In this document: positions 16,085 to 25,400 of the stretch, in pieces
How positions within the stretch are numbered: position 1 is the first letter of the stretch
How the letters are laid out: every line of letters begins with the position of its first letter
Notes under the pieces: generated by a model
The model's database searches: none
The model's input: only the letters and a program-made list of their open reading frames with translations
Told to the model about the DNA's origin: nothing
Assembly: GCF_037969765.1 (NCBI RefSeq)
Contig: NZ_CP150207.1
Coordinates: 5,401,501 to 5,465,500 of the forward strand
Source of the DNA: Paenibacillus sp. FSL W8-0186
GTDB taxonomy: Bacteria; Bacillota; Bacilli; Paenibacillales; Paenibacillaceae
Direction of reading: 5' to 3'
DNA: 64,000 bases
Position numbers and translations under genes: made by a program

Positions 16085-16852
16085 TTATGACCCGGCCACG
16101 GACGGCTTCTTCTCTTTGGAGAGGAACCAGCCCGACGCACCGATGACGATAAGAACAAAATAAAAGATCAGCTTCCAAAGCGTCGAGTGCGCAAACTCGG
16201 ACGAGATGATGCCTACATCCTCATGTCCCAGCGTTAACACGGCGAGCTTGACGCCCACCCAACCGACGATGGCAAAGGCGGCAATTTCCAAGCCTGGTCT
16301 GGAGTGCAGCAATTTCACGAACAGGTTGGCGGCAAACCGCATAATGATCAGACCGATCAGTCCCCCCGCGAACACGACGATAAACTTCCCGCCGTCCATG
16401 CCGCCAATCGCCGGAAGCGGCGTATCCGGAAGCGTCATCGCCATCGCGACGGCTGCCAAAATTGAATCTACCGCAAAAGCAATATCCGCTAATTCGACCT
16501 TGATAACCGTCGCCCAGAAACCGGATTGCTTCTTCTCTTTTTCCACCTTGGGCCCTTGCTTCTTAATGAATACCTTTCTGACAATGTGATTGATTGCGAT
16601 AAATAACAGATACAACGCGCCGATGGCTTGAATCTGCCAGACATCAACCAGGTAAGAGATGATAAACAACGAAGCAAGACGGAAAACGAAAGCGCCCGCG
16701 AGCCCGTAGAACAAAGCTCTTTTTCTATCCGATTCAGGCAGATGCTTTACCATAATCGCCAGCACCAGCGCATTATCCGCAGCCAGAAGACCCTCCAGAG
16801 CAACCAATAATACTAAAACCCAACCGTATTCCAACAACATTGAGAAATCCAT
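16085..16852 (-). CDS. TerC-family integral membrane protein (metal export, riboswitch-controlled)
   Basis: A 255-residue protein with about seven membrane helices. EGLLAADNALVLAIMVKHLP and the later VELADIAFAVDSILAAVAMA carry the paired acidic residues that define the TerC family. GAGAGGGG precedes the ATG. A yybP-ykoY type riboswitch with a terminator lies upstream, as in Bacillus ykoY/yceF relatives. Established work ties these TerC members to manganese efflux or metalation of secreted enzymes. The riboswitch makes a Mn2+ role here likely. Confidence 0.9.
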   Translation of the reverse strand: MDFSMLLEYGWVLVLLVALEGLLAADNALVLAIMVKHLPESDRKRALFYGLAGAFVFRLASLFIISYLVDVWQIQAIGALYLLFIAINHIVRKVFIKKQGPKVEKEKKQSGFWATVIKVELADIAFAVDSILAAVAMAMTLPDTPLPAIGGMDGGKFIVVFAGGLIGLIIMRFAANLFVKLLHSRPGLEIAAFAIVGWVGVKLAVLTLGHEDVGIISSEFAHSTLWKLIFYFVLIVIGASGWFLSKEKKPSVAGS

Positions 16853-16972
16853 TTTCTATCCCCTCTCCTGACTCGTTTTACTTTTACTATTGTTGGCTGT
16901 TTACCTTGTAAATCATCCATGCCCGATGAATTCGGACGCCTGATCCCCCCTTAAGAGCCCATAAAACAACTA

Positions 16973-16999
16973 AAACCTTTGCCGCGCCGGCAAAGGTTT
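16973..16999 (-). terminator. Second hairpin downstream of the riboswitch terminator
   Basis: AAACCTTTGCC-GCGCC-GGCAAAGGTTT. The arm CCTTTGCC repeats the arm of the riboswitch terminator 30 bases upstream on the minus strand, so one may be a partial copy of the other. A short TTT plus TTTTA follow on the minus strand. Confidence 0.5.
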
Positions 17000-17003
17000 C
17001 CAT

Positions 17004-17127
17004 CAAAAAAGACCCTTGCCGAAAAAACATTGGCAAAGGTCTTGCTAACAACGAATTCGTTGCCAACAAAGCCGGAAGACGGAGTCTTCGAAATGACGAC
17101 TTTGCTGTATTAGCTACTCCCCTTTTG
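17004..17127 (-). ncRNA. yybP-ykoY (manganese) riboswitch
   Basis: The minus strand reads AAAGGGGAGTAGCT, the hallmark 5' segment of the yybP-ykoY aptamer, then paired arms and a terminator with stem GACCTTTGCC/GGCAAGGGTC and six T. It lies upstream of a TerC-family gene, the best-known context of this riboswitch. Mn2+ binding should favour the antiterminated state and raise expression. Confidence 0.88.
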
Positions 17128-17147
17128 GAAGAATATCAATTTGTTTA

Positions 17148-17177
17148 AATATAACGGCTTCACTAGGGTTTTGTCAA
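17148..17177 (-). promoter_or_regulatory. Sigma-A promoter for the riboswitch and terC
   Basis: On the minus strand TTGACA (17172-17177) and TATATT (17148-17153) with an 18-base spacer. The start would fall just before the aptamer. Confidence 0.65.
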
Positions 17178-17200
17178 TGGACATGTTCGTGCCAAGCTTA

Positions 17201-18262
17201 TTAAATGTTCCCCTCGTTCTCCGCTTCCCAGCGGGCAACTTCTTCACGCACCCGCGGGGCAACCTCGGTACCTAGCAGCTCGATGGCGCGCATAACATCC
17301 TCATGCGGCATCGTACCTAGCGGGACGTGCAGGAAGAACCGGGTGATCCCGACATGCTTGCGCAGGTTGATAATCTTCCGGGCCACCGTCTCCGGGTCGC
17401 CAACGTACAGCGCCCCATCCGGGCTCCTCGCGGCGTCGAAGCTTGAACGATCATAATGGCCCCAGCCCCGTTCGCGGCCGATCACGTTCATGACCGCCTG
17501 CGTGGAAGGGAAGAATTTGTCTGCGGCTGCCTCCGTATCCTCCCCGACGAAGCCATGCGAGTGCGACGCAATTGGCAGCTTGGATACATCATGCCCGGCT
17601 TTAGCTGCTGCCCGCTTATACAGCTGCACGAGCGGAGCGAATTGGATCGGGCGCCCGCCGATAATCGCGAGCACAAGCGGCAGCCCGAGCAGCCCGGCAC
17701 GGATGACCGATTCCTGGTTCCCCCCGCTGCCAATCCATACCGGCAGCGGACTCTGAACCGGACGCGGATAGACGCCCAGATTATGAATCGCCGGTCGATG
17801 CTTGCCGCTCCACGTCACCTTCTCGGATTCACATAATTTGAGCAGCAGCTCCAGCTTCTCGTCAAATAACTCATCATAGTCCTGCAGATCATAACCGAAC
17901 AGCGGGAAGGACTCGATGAAGGACCCCCGGCCCGCCATGATCTCCGCGCGCCCGTTCGAAATTCCGTCAAGCGTGGCGAAGTCCTGGAACACCCGCACCG
18001 GATCGTCCGAGGACAGCACCGTTACCGCGCTCGTCAGCCGAATCCGCTTCGTCTGGGCTGCCGCCGCAGCCAGTACGACGGCCGGGGAAGATGCAGCATA
18101 ATCCTTGCGGTGATGCTCGCCAACCCCGTAGACGTCGAGGCCTACCTTATCGGCCAGTACAATCTCCTCCACGACCTCGCGCAGCCGCTGGGCATGGCTC
18201 ATCACCTCACCGGTATGCACATCTGGCGACGTCTCTACAAAAGTGCTTATGCCAATTTCCAT
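17201..18262 (-). CDS. LLM-class flavin-dependent monooxygenase (luciferase-like)
   Basis: About 353 residues, starting at ATG 18262 behind GGAGGGG. It begins MEIGISTFVETSPD and has the bacterial luciferase-like pattern GVGEHHRKDYAASSPAVVLA, RLTSAVTVLSSDDPVRV and ISNGRAEIMAGRGSFIESFP. Such proteins oxidise small organic substrates using FMNH2 from a separate reductase. No reductase or sulfur/alkane cluster lies next to it, so the substrate is unknown. Confidence 0.9.
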   Translation of the reverse strand: MEIGISTFVETSPDVHTGEVMSHAQRLREVVEEIVLADKVGLDVYGVGEHHRKDYAASSPAVVLAAAAAQTKRIRLTSAVTVLSSDDPVRVFQDFATLDGISNGRAEIMAGRGSFIESFPLFGYDLQDYDELFDEKLELLLKLCESEKVTWSGKHRPAIHNLGVYPRPVQSPLPVWIGSGGNQESVIRAGLLGLPLVLAIIGGRPIQFAPLVQLYKRAAAKAGHDVSKLPIASHSHGFVGEDTEAAADKFFPSTQAVMNVIGRERGWGHYDRSSFDAARSPDGALYVGDPETVARKIINLRKHVGITRFFLHVPLGTMPHEDVMRAIELLGTEVAPRVREEVARWEAENEGNI

Positions 18263-18442
18263 TGTCAAACCCCTCCTGTATCCATCCATTTCACTTCATT
18301 TACGGCTTTCTAATTAACTTTCTAATTGTAAGAACCATTCAAACAGTAAGTTGTTATTTCTCTCATTGTATCCCATTTTTAGCGGAATGGCTATCCTGAT
18401 CAAAAACTGGTATAGCTGGATTTCAGGCAGGGTTATCCATTG

Positions 18443-19369
18443 CTAGGCAGGCAACAGCCAGTGAGCCGGGTACTCCAGAGCCGGCGGCAGCTTGGTGCCG
18501 CCATCCCCCTTGGCGGAGTTGATTTGGGCCTGAGTGAGAAAGATACTATCCGTAAGATCAGCCCCCCGAAGATCTGCATCCCGCAAATCCGCGCCGATGA
18601 GATCTGCCCCTCTTAAATCTGCGCCCCGCAGGTCGGCGGCAATCAGGTATGCCCCTCTTAAATTAGCTGCTCGAAGGTCAGCGCCTCTAAGCTTAGCCCC
18701 GATCAAATCCGCGCCCCGGTTAAAGGATTTTGGACGAGCAGCCGAGCCCTTCAGTGATTGCAATACTGCCGATCTTACAAGCTCGCTGGCTCGAAGGAGC
18801 AGCTTATTCATTTCAGCCCGGTGTGCAGCGACATCCAGTTTCAAGAGAATGTCAGCGTCAAGAAATGTCAATTGCTCCGTCTCTTCTAACGCTATCCGAA
18901 CGTCCTCATGAATGGAGCGTGCAGATGGAATGGTCAGCACTTCGGCCAAATACCATAAAAGCTCATGAAGCTGCCACATTACCGGAAATACCTCGAACAT
19001 TGTCTGCGCCGTACCTGGATCCTGCCGCCAGTCGTGCCCCCCGAAGGTTCCTTGCGAGACCTGTTGGCCCGCACCGAAGCAGTCGTATACTGTACAGCCG
19101 CGAAAGCCGTGCTGTCTGAGATTCTGGTGAATTCCGCAGCGGAAATCCGACTGTAGATTCGGGCAAGGCTGCCCGGCATTTTTATCGACCGCAAAATCAA
19201 CCGAAGCCGCATACGGAAGCGCGACACAGCATAGCCCGAAGCAGCTCTCGCAGTCGGCCCGCAACTTCGATTCCCGTCCTAAGCCAGTGGGAGATGAAGC
19301 CGCTGTATTGTTAGGATGCCCATAAGTTGTAAAATTTCTTTGTCCACGATTGCTATCAGACATGCTCAT
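18443..19369 (-). CDS. Pentapeptide-repeat protein with an N-terminal cysteine cluster
   Basis: A 308-residue protein. The first 110 residues are Cys-rich (CESCFGLCC, then PCPNL, RCGIH, GCTVYDCFG), resembling YkgJ-type metal-binding clusters. A helical middle follows. Residues about 218-280 are about a dozen A(D/N)LxG repeats, predicted to fold into a short right-handed four-sided beta-helix. Homologous architectures are widespread in Bacillales and their role is unknown. AGGAAGGAGA precedes ATG 19369. The repeat array is short compared with Qnr-type DNA mimics, so gyrase protection is not implied. Confidence 0.85.
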   Translation of the reverse strand: MSMSDSNRGQRNFTTYGHPNNTAASSPTGLGRESKLRADCESCFGLCCVALPYAASVDFAVDKNAGQPCPNLQSDFRCGIHQNLRQHGFRGCTVYDCFGAGQQVSQGTFGGHDWRQDPGTAQTMFEVFPVMWQLHELLWYLAEVLTIPSARSIHEDVRIALEETEQLTFLDADILLKLDVAAHRAEMNKLLLRASELVRSAVLQSLKGSAARPKSFNRGADLIGAKLRGADLRAANLRGAYLIAADLRGADLRGADLIGADLRDADLRGADLTDSIFLTQAQINSAKGDGGTKLPPALEYPAHWLLPA

Positions 19370-19459
19370 TCTCCTTCCTGTAAACGTTATTATTCTATTA
19401 CAATTGAGGAGCTTATTGCACCAAAATTCCTTATAACACAGCTTCTCAACACAAAGAAA

Positions 19460-19494
19460 GACAAGATCCCTCCAGATGAAGGAGGTCTCTTGTC
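19460..19494 (-). terminator. Terminator after the chemoreceptor gene
   Basis: GACAAGA-N21-TCTTGTC with an inner CCTCC/GGAGG stem. On the minus strand it is followed by TTTCTTTG. Confidence 0.6.
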
Positions 19495-19513
19495 CTCTCT
19501 AATATTTACCGTA

Positions 19514-21625
19514 TCAAGCTTTCAGCTTAAATTTGCTCAAGTCCTCTTGAAGCTGCTGCGACATGTCGCGCAGCTCCTCCGATGAAGCCTGAATTTCTTC
19601 CATCGAGGCCAGCTGCTGCTGAGCAGCTGCAGCCATGGTTCCCGCTTCGCCGGATGTTTTCTCCGATATCAGGGCTACCTCAGCAATGGATGCCGTCACC
19701 TCTTCCATTTCAGCAGACAGCTCCTCGGAAGAGGCAGACACCTCCTGAATTTGCTCGCTCACGACCTGAATATTCTCCAGAATGCGGTCGATCATCCGCT
19801 TGGATTTATCAATCGTATCCATGCCTTGATCCGTCTCCTGCTGCATCTTCAGCATAGCTGCAACCGCCTCTTCCACCAGGCCCCGGATATCATTCAGCAG
19901 ACCCGATATCACCTGGCCGGATTGCGCCGTTTCTTCCGCCAGTTTGCCGATCTCCTTCGCAACGACACTAAAGCCCCTTCCAGCCTCCCCCGCCCGGGAT
20001 GCCTCAATATTCGCATTCAAGGACAGCAGCTTGGTCTGCTGGGCGATAGCCATAACGGCTTGAATGATTTTGCCGATTTCCGCTGAATGATCATCCAACT
20101 TGGCAATGACCTGAGCGGATTGCTCCTGGGTCTGCTTGATGCTCTTCATTTGCTGGACCGTCTCGGCAAGCTGCTCATCGCCTTGCGCGGCGCTTTCGCT
20201 AGCCTGGATAGCCACATCGGACACCTCGGAGGCCGCCTCAGCAATACGGGAGACCCCAAGCGACATCTCGTTCATCGCCGTAGAAACCTCACCGATTGTC
20301 CGCTGCTGCAGATCTGTACCCTCGGATACATCCTGCACCGATGCGGCAATTTGCTGCATGGCCTGAGTCGATTCCTGGGAAATCGCCATCAATTCCTCCG
20401 ACGAAGCGGCCGTCCGGTCCGAAATCTGCTGATTCTGTCCAAAGATGCGGTTCATATCCTGCTGCATCAAAATCATCGCCTGGCTCACATCACTCAGCTC
20501 GTCCTTCGTGTTCACCCGAATATCCTTGGAGAAATCGCCGGAGGCCATTTCTTCAGCTCTTATTTTTAACGTTCTTACCGTATCAATCACATTGCTATAA
20601 AATGCGGTATAAAACAAAATCACTACGATCAGGACAGCAATCGTCATGATCATCATGTAGGAGATGTAGGTCTGGAGCGTGCTTCTCTGATGATCCAGCA
20701 GACGGTTCAGCTCATTGTACGATAAACCGTACAGCTCATTTGCCACCTGGATGGTTGCACTGCCGAAATCAAAAAACTCCTCCGGCCTCACCGTAAAAGA
20801 TTCCACATCCAAAATCTCAAGATCTAAAAGACTCAGGTAGCTTTTAGTGGACTTTACAGCTGCCTCCGCCTTGAGGGCCAGTCCCTCATCTAGAGAATCC
20901 GTCTCGCGGATTACGTTAGCTAACGATTTCTCCAGGCTTTCCAGCGCCGTATACGTCTGGGCCTCGGCCAGCAACAGCTCGATTCTTGTATCATCGGCCA
21001 GTTGACCCGAGGAAAGTGCGCCGTTCCCCAGACCACGGATGACCGCTGAATTTTCAATAAGCTGAGGAAGCTCCTTGACTAGCATGTTCATCAAATAGTA
21101 ATTACTGATATCACTGGATAAAGAAAGCCCGGTCTCATCGGAAATACTCATCATCAGCTGCCTGATATTCTCTATAAGCAGGCTATGCTGCTTGAAGTTC
21201 TCATCGGGCCTCATCGCCCCGCTGGATGATCGCAGTGCTTCCCACGTTTCCTGGACTTCCTCCCATTTTTCCAAGCTGACCGGCGTCTTAGAAGCCTCCA
21301 GTTGCTGGTTCAACTGGGATATTGTATCCGCAATTTCAGCCTGGCTCGCCTCGAGGGTTGATTGAGCGGACTTATTTCCATTCAGATAACCGTTCATTAA
21401 CCCTCGATGCTGCTGCACCTGCAGCATCAGCGGCATGACCTCGGCAACCCGTTCAATGCCGTAATGCTCATCCACGTTCTCCCTTAATTCGGCCATATTC
21501 GCTGAAATAAACGTATACAGCAAAATGGCTATGGGAATCAGGAACAACAAACTGACTACGGCGAATTTCATGCTGTACTTCATTTTTGAAACAAGGACTA
21601 CAAACGGCTTCAACAACTTCTTCAC
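19514..21625 (-). CDS. Methyl-accepting chemotaxis protein with NIT-like sensor
   Basis: A 703-residue chemoreceptor. Membrane helix 1 is near residues 18-40 and helix 2 near 325-350. Between them lies an about 280-residue helical sensor with [14 protein letters not shown], typical of nitrate/nitrite-sensing (NIT) domains. A HAMP follows ([15 protein letters not shown]), then a long signalling hairpin with the tip [20 protein letters not shown] and [20 protein letters not shown] (both split here). GTG start with GAGGGGG upstream. It has no chemotaxis neighbours; it should act with a CheA/CheW array encoded elsewhere. Confidence 0.92.
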   Translation of the reverse strand: MKKLLKPFVVLVSKMKYSMKFAVVSLLFLIPIAILLYTFISANMAELRENVDEHYGIERVAEVMPLMLQVQQHRGLMNGYLNGNKSAQSTLEASQAEIADTISQLNQQLEASKTPVSLEKWEEVQETWEALRSSSGAMRPDENFKQHSLLIENIRQLMMSISDETGLSLSSDISNYYLMNMLVKELPQLIENSAVIRGLGNGALSSGQLADDTRIELLLAEAQTYTALESLEKSLANVIRETDSLDEGLALKAEAAVKSTKSYLSLLDLEILDVESFTVRPEEFFDFGSATIQVANELYGLSYNELNRLLDHQRSTLQTYISYMMIMTIAVLIVVILFYTAFYSNVIDTVRTLKIRAEEMASGDFSKDIRVNTKDELSDVSQAMILMQQDMNRIFGQNQQISDRTAASSEELMAISQESTQAMQQIAASVQDVSEGTDLQQRTIGEVSTAMNEMSLGVSRIAEAASEVSDVAIQASESAAQGDEQLAETVQQMKSIKQTQEQSAQVIAKLDDHSAEIGKIIQAVMAIAQQTKLLSLNANIEASRAGEAGRGFSVVAKEIGKLAEETAQSGQVISGLLNDIRGLVEEAVAAMLKMQQETDQGMDTIDKSKRMIDRILENIQVVSEQIQEVSASSEELSAEMEEVTASIAEVALISEKTSGEAGTMAAAAQQQLASMEEIQASSEELRDMSQQLQEDLSKFKLKA

Positions 21626-21762
21626 TGGGAATGCCCCCTCTTAAGTAACTATCTACGCTGCTAACTCTATTATCGGCAGTTTATTTTCTCTAATTTAAAA
21701 TTTAAAAGGGTGTTCACGAAATCGCCCTGATTTGATTTACCTGCTCTTCTTTGATAACAAAA

Positions 21763-21799
21763 GACAGCCCCTCACACGATAAGTGTGCAGGAGCTGCCG
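21763..21799 (-). terminator. Terminator after phnA
   Basis: AGC-CCT-CACAC and GTGTG-AGG-GCT form an imperfect stem around GATAA; it is followed by TTTTGTT on the minus strand. Confidence 0.55.
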
Positions 21800-21807
21800 A
21801 TTAGCCA

Positions 21808-22146
21808 TTATATTTTCTTCACGAATTCCGATTTCAGCTTCATCGCTCCAAAACCGTCGATTTTGCAATCGATATCGTGATCCCCGTCGATGAGACGGAT
21901 GTTCTTCACCTTCGTCCCGATTTTGATGACCGAAGAGCTTCCCTTCACCTTCAAATCTTTGATAACGGTAATGGAATCGCCGTCGTTTAGAATATTGCCA
22001 TTGGCATCCTTGACGACTCGAGCCCCTTCACCCTCCGCGCTTTCGCCATTTGCCGGCCATTCATGGCCGCACTCCGGGCATACTAGCAAGTCTCTATCTT
22101 CATATGTATATTCAGAACTACATTTTGGGCAATTCGGCAGCGGCAT
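21808..22146 (-). CDS. yjdM: PhnA/YjdM family zinc-ribbon protein
   Basis: About 112 residues. It matches the family from [17 protein letters not shown] through [13 protein letters not shown] zinc ribbon (two CxxC pairs) to the end [10 protein letters not shown]. The family start is at MPLPNC (22146); an upstream ATG at 22164 would place GGAGG inside the gene. Originally called phnA because of linkage to phosphonate genes in E. coli, but no phosphonate genes are here and the family is not established in phosphonate metabolism. Confidence 0.9.
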   Translation of the reverse strand: MPLPNCPKCSSEYTYEDRDLLVCPECGHEWPANGESAEGEGARVVKDANGNILNDGDSITVIKDLKVKGSSSVIKIGTKVKNIRLIDGDHDIDCKIDGFGAMKLKSEFVKKI

Positions 22147-22445
22147 AACTTCCATGTCCTCCATTCATTATGTTCAGTATTTGCGCGCCCGCATAGCAAG
22201 CATACATGAGCGCTCATATGCCTTATATAGTGTCATAATCCGCCTATATTGGCAAACATCGCTTGAATTATAAGATTTTATCCCTCTTTTATGAATATTT
22301 CCCCCTTCCCAATTTACGGGTCAGATTCCATGATTAAGGTGTTAACACTTTATGAACATCTATAAGGAAAGGACTGAGAATTTAAAAGGGATTCCGTCAA
22401 ATTGGCAACTGAAGGGAGGCTGATACGAAACACCGCAGCAATTCT

Positions 22446-22459
22446 AGTAAACGCTTTCA
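22446..22459 (+). promoter_or_regulatory. cre box (CcpA site) before the chitinase gene
   Basis: AGTAAACGCTTTCA matches 13 of 14 positions of the TGWAARCGYTWNCW consensus. It lies 30 bases upstream of the ATG at 22489, a position where CcpA would block the start of transcription. This supports carbon catabolite repression of the chitinase. Confidence 0.65.
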
Positions 22460-22488
22460 AGAAAGTCGATAACCTGATAGGGGTGAAA

Positions 22489-25400
22489 ATGGTGAACTCT
22501 ATGATACCCAGGAAACGCGCAAAATGGATGGTATGGTTTCTGATTTTTGCACTAGCTTTTACACCGCTGCTTAGCTCAATAACTGCCCATGCTGCAGATG
22601 GCTCAGCTCCTCAGTCTACAGACTCCTCCGCAAATGCCCCTGCGACAGTGACCAGTTCCACATACGCACCTCAAGACCCGTTAGCACCGCAAAATTTAAG
22701 GGTAATTCCCTCTTCAATTACTTCTACAGAAGCTGCCATAGAATGGGATTATGATCCCAATGATCCGAATCACAAAGCCGATATCGATGTCTGGCACGCC
22801 GATACCGACGAGTATTTCACCTGGGGAAGCGGCGACAGCCGCACGATTGACAGCTTAAAGCCAAATACGACTTACAGGCTCTATGCAACCTGGTACGAAA
22901 GACCGGCCCCCGGCGCAGCACTGCGGCATAAAAGCAATGTCGTGGAATTTACGACTCTCGACGGTCCCGGAAAACCCGAGAAGACTGCCGGGCCGGCGAA
23001 TCTGCGGCTGGTTGAGGTAACCCATAACCAGGCAACCTTTGAATGGGATTATCTCCCGAATGACCCAAATGATATTGACGTCTGGAATGCCGATACCGAC
23101 GGGTATATCACTTGGGGAAATCTGACTACGCATGCGGTCTCAGGGCTGGAACCGGAAACGACTTATCGGATCTATATCACCTGGTATGACCACAGGCCTT
23201 CTAAAGCATTCAAGAGCAATATTCTCGAATTTACGACTACGGCCGATAACACCGTATATGAGGAGGCACCTTTAGCGCCTCCAAGCCATCTGAAGGTGAC
23301 CGATGTCTCCGCAGATAAGGTAACGCTAAGCTGGGGTTCGAGCCCGCGAGCGGCCGGCTACCATATCTATGTAAACGGTACTTTGGAGGGCACAACCTCA
23401 GGCCATAACAACACGACAATAACCTACGGCCCTCTTAAAACGGGTGAAACCTATACTTTCGCGGTGAGCGCGGTAAATGACGACGAGCCTCCTTCCGAGA
23501 ACAGCAACCTGGTTCACATGAATTGGGGCGAGCTTGCGCAGCCAAAAGGCCTGCAAATCGCCACGTCAACAAGATCCTTAGCAGCCTTAGGATGGGCGCC
23601 TGTACCCGGAGCCACAAGCTATGACATCTATCAAAATGGAATGAAGGTCGGCTCCAGCAGCGAGAACCGTTACTTAGCCAAGGGGCTTGAGGAAGGCAGC
23701 ACCTATCGGTATAAGATCGTTGCCGCCAACCGCTTGTGGTCTTCTGCTGAGAGTGAGGAAATCACCGTAGTACCAGGCAGCAATTATAATAATATCACTT
23801 ATTACTCCTCCTGGTCTGCTAGTCCGACCGGGCGCAATTTCCATCCGAAGGATATAGATGTGTCGCAAATCACGCATATTAATTATGCCTTTGCCGATCT
23901 ATGCTGGAAGAAGTTCGGAAGCGCTGCAAGAGCCTGCGAGGACCCTAATATACCGGCCCAAAATCGTTACGTCTATAATGGCGAAATGATCATAGGAGAT
24001 CCGGAGTTCGATTTCGTGAATTTCAAATCCTTGGCGGAGGTCAGAGACCAGAACCCTCATTTGAAGCTGCTGATTTCCGTCGGGGGCTGGTCCTGGTCCA
24101 ACCATTTCTCCAATATGGCAAGAACGGAGGAAACCCGTCGTTCCTTTGCAGACTCCGCCGTCAAGTTCCTCCGGGAATACAAACTGGATGGATTAGACAT
24201 AGACTGGGAGTATCCTGTAGAGGGCGGCGAAGACGACAATTCCAGAAGCCCGGAGGATCCGGTCAACTTCACGCTGCTCATGAAGACTGTCCGGGAAGCG
24301 CTGGATGCAGCCGGCTCTGAGGACAACAAATACTATTTACTGACGATCGCCTCCGGTCAGGGCGACAATTTCGTCAGAAACGCCGATCTCGCCAACTCTG
24401 TTCAGTATCTCGATTTCATTAACATTATGACTTACGATTTCAGCGGAAGCTGGGAGACGCTTGCGCACCATAATTCGCCCCTGCTCTATGACAAGGAGCA
24501 CCCGTTGGCAACGAGTACAGCCCCGAGAAATCATGTGCTTGGCGGCCTGCTGGGCCATTTGATCGGCGGGGTGCCACAGCATAAACTAATGGCGGGTGTG
24601 CCTTATTACGGCAAAGCATGGGCGGATTGCCCTGCTAACGGCCAATATCAGACCTGTGGAAGTATTCTGCCGGGAACATGGGAAGCAGGCATACTGGACT
24701 TCACAGACATTGAAGAGAACTTCTTGAACAAGAACGGCTATGTCCGTTATTGGAACGAAGCTGCCAAGGTCCCTTACCTCTACAGCGAGGATACCAAAGG
24801 CTTTGTAACCTATAACGACCAAGTGACCATGATGTATACGGCTTCGATCGTCAAATCTCTGGATATCGCAGGCGTGATGAGCTGGGATGTCAGCGGGGAT
24901 CGCAACCGGACACTGACTACACAGCTGGTACATGACCTGCCGATCGACGGCAGAGTGAATTCTTCCGCCTTAGCAGCCCCTGGCCAGCTAGCATTGGCTT
25001 CCAAATCGGCGAACTCGCTTCAAATCCAATGGGGAGCGGTCACAGAAGCAACCGAGTATGAAGTCTATGTGAATAATGCGATGGTCGGAACAACAACAGC
25101 CAGCCAATACACCATCAATTCTCTTAGTCCAAATACCGCTTACCAAATCCACGTGCTGGCAATTGCAAAGTCGGATGAGCAGATTGAGAAGGTATCTGCA
25201 GCTTCTAACGTGCTGACTGCGCAAACTTCAATCGGTGCTGGATCAGGCGGCTCAGGTGGAAGCGGTTCTTCTGGAACAAGCAGTTCTGGTTCGGGTTCGA
25301 CTCCACCAGCCCCACAGAAGCCCAAACCGGAAGGACAGCTCGACGCCAAAGTCGTTCTTGATGGAAGTAAGGCCTTGGTAACCTTGCCGGCCGATACAGC

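Noticed and set aside
18443-18720. Qnr-like gyrase protection by the pentapeptide protein
   Set aside because: Only about a dozen repeats, against about 40 in Qnr/MfpA, and an unrelated Cys-rich N-terminus.
21808-22146. Phosphonate use inferred from the name PhnA
   Set aside because: No C-P lyase or phosphonatase genes are near; the family name is historical.
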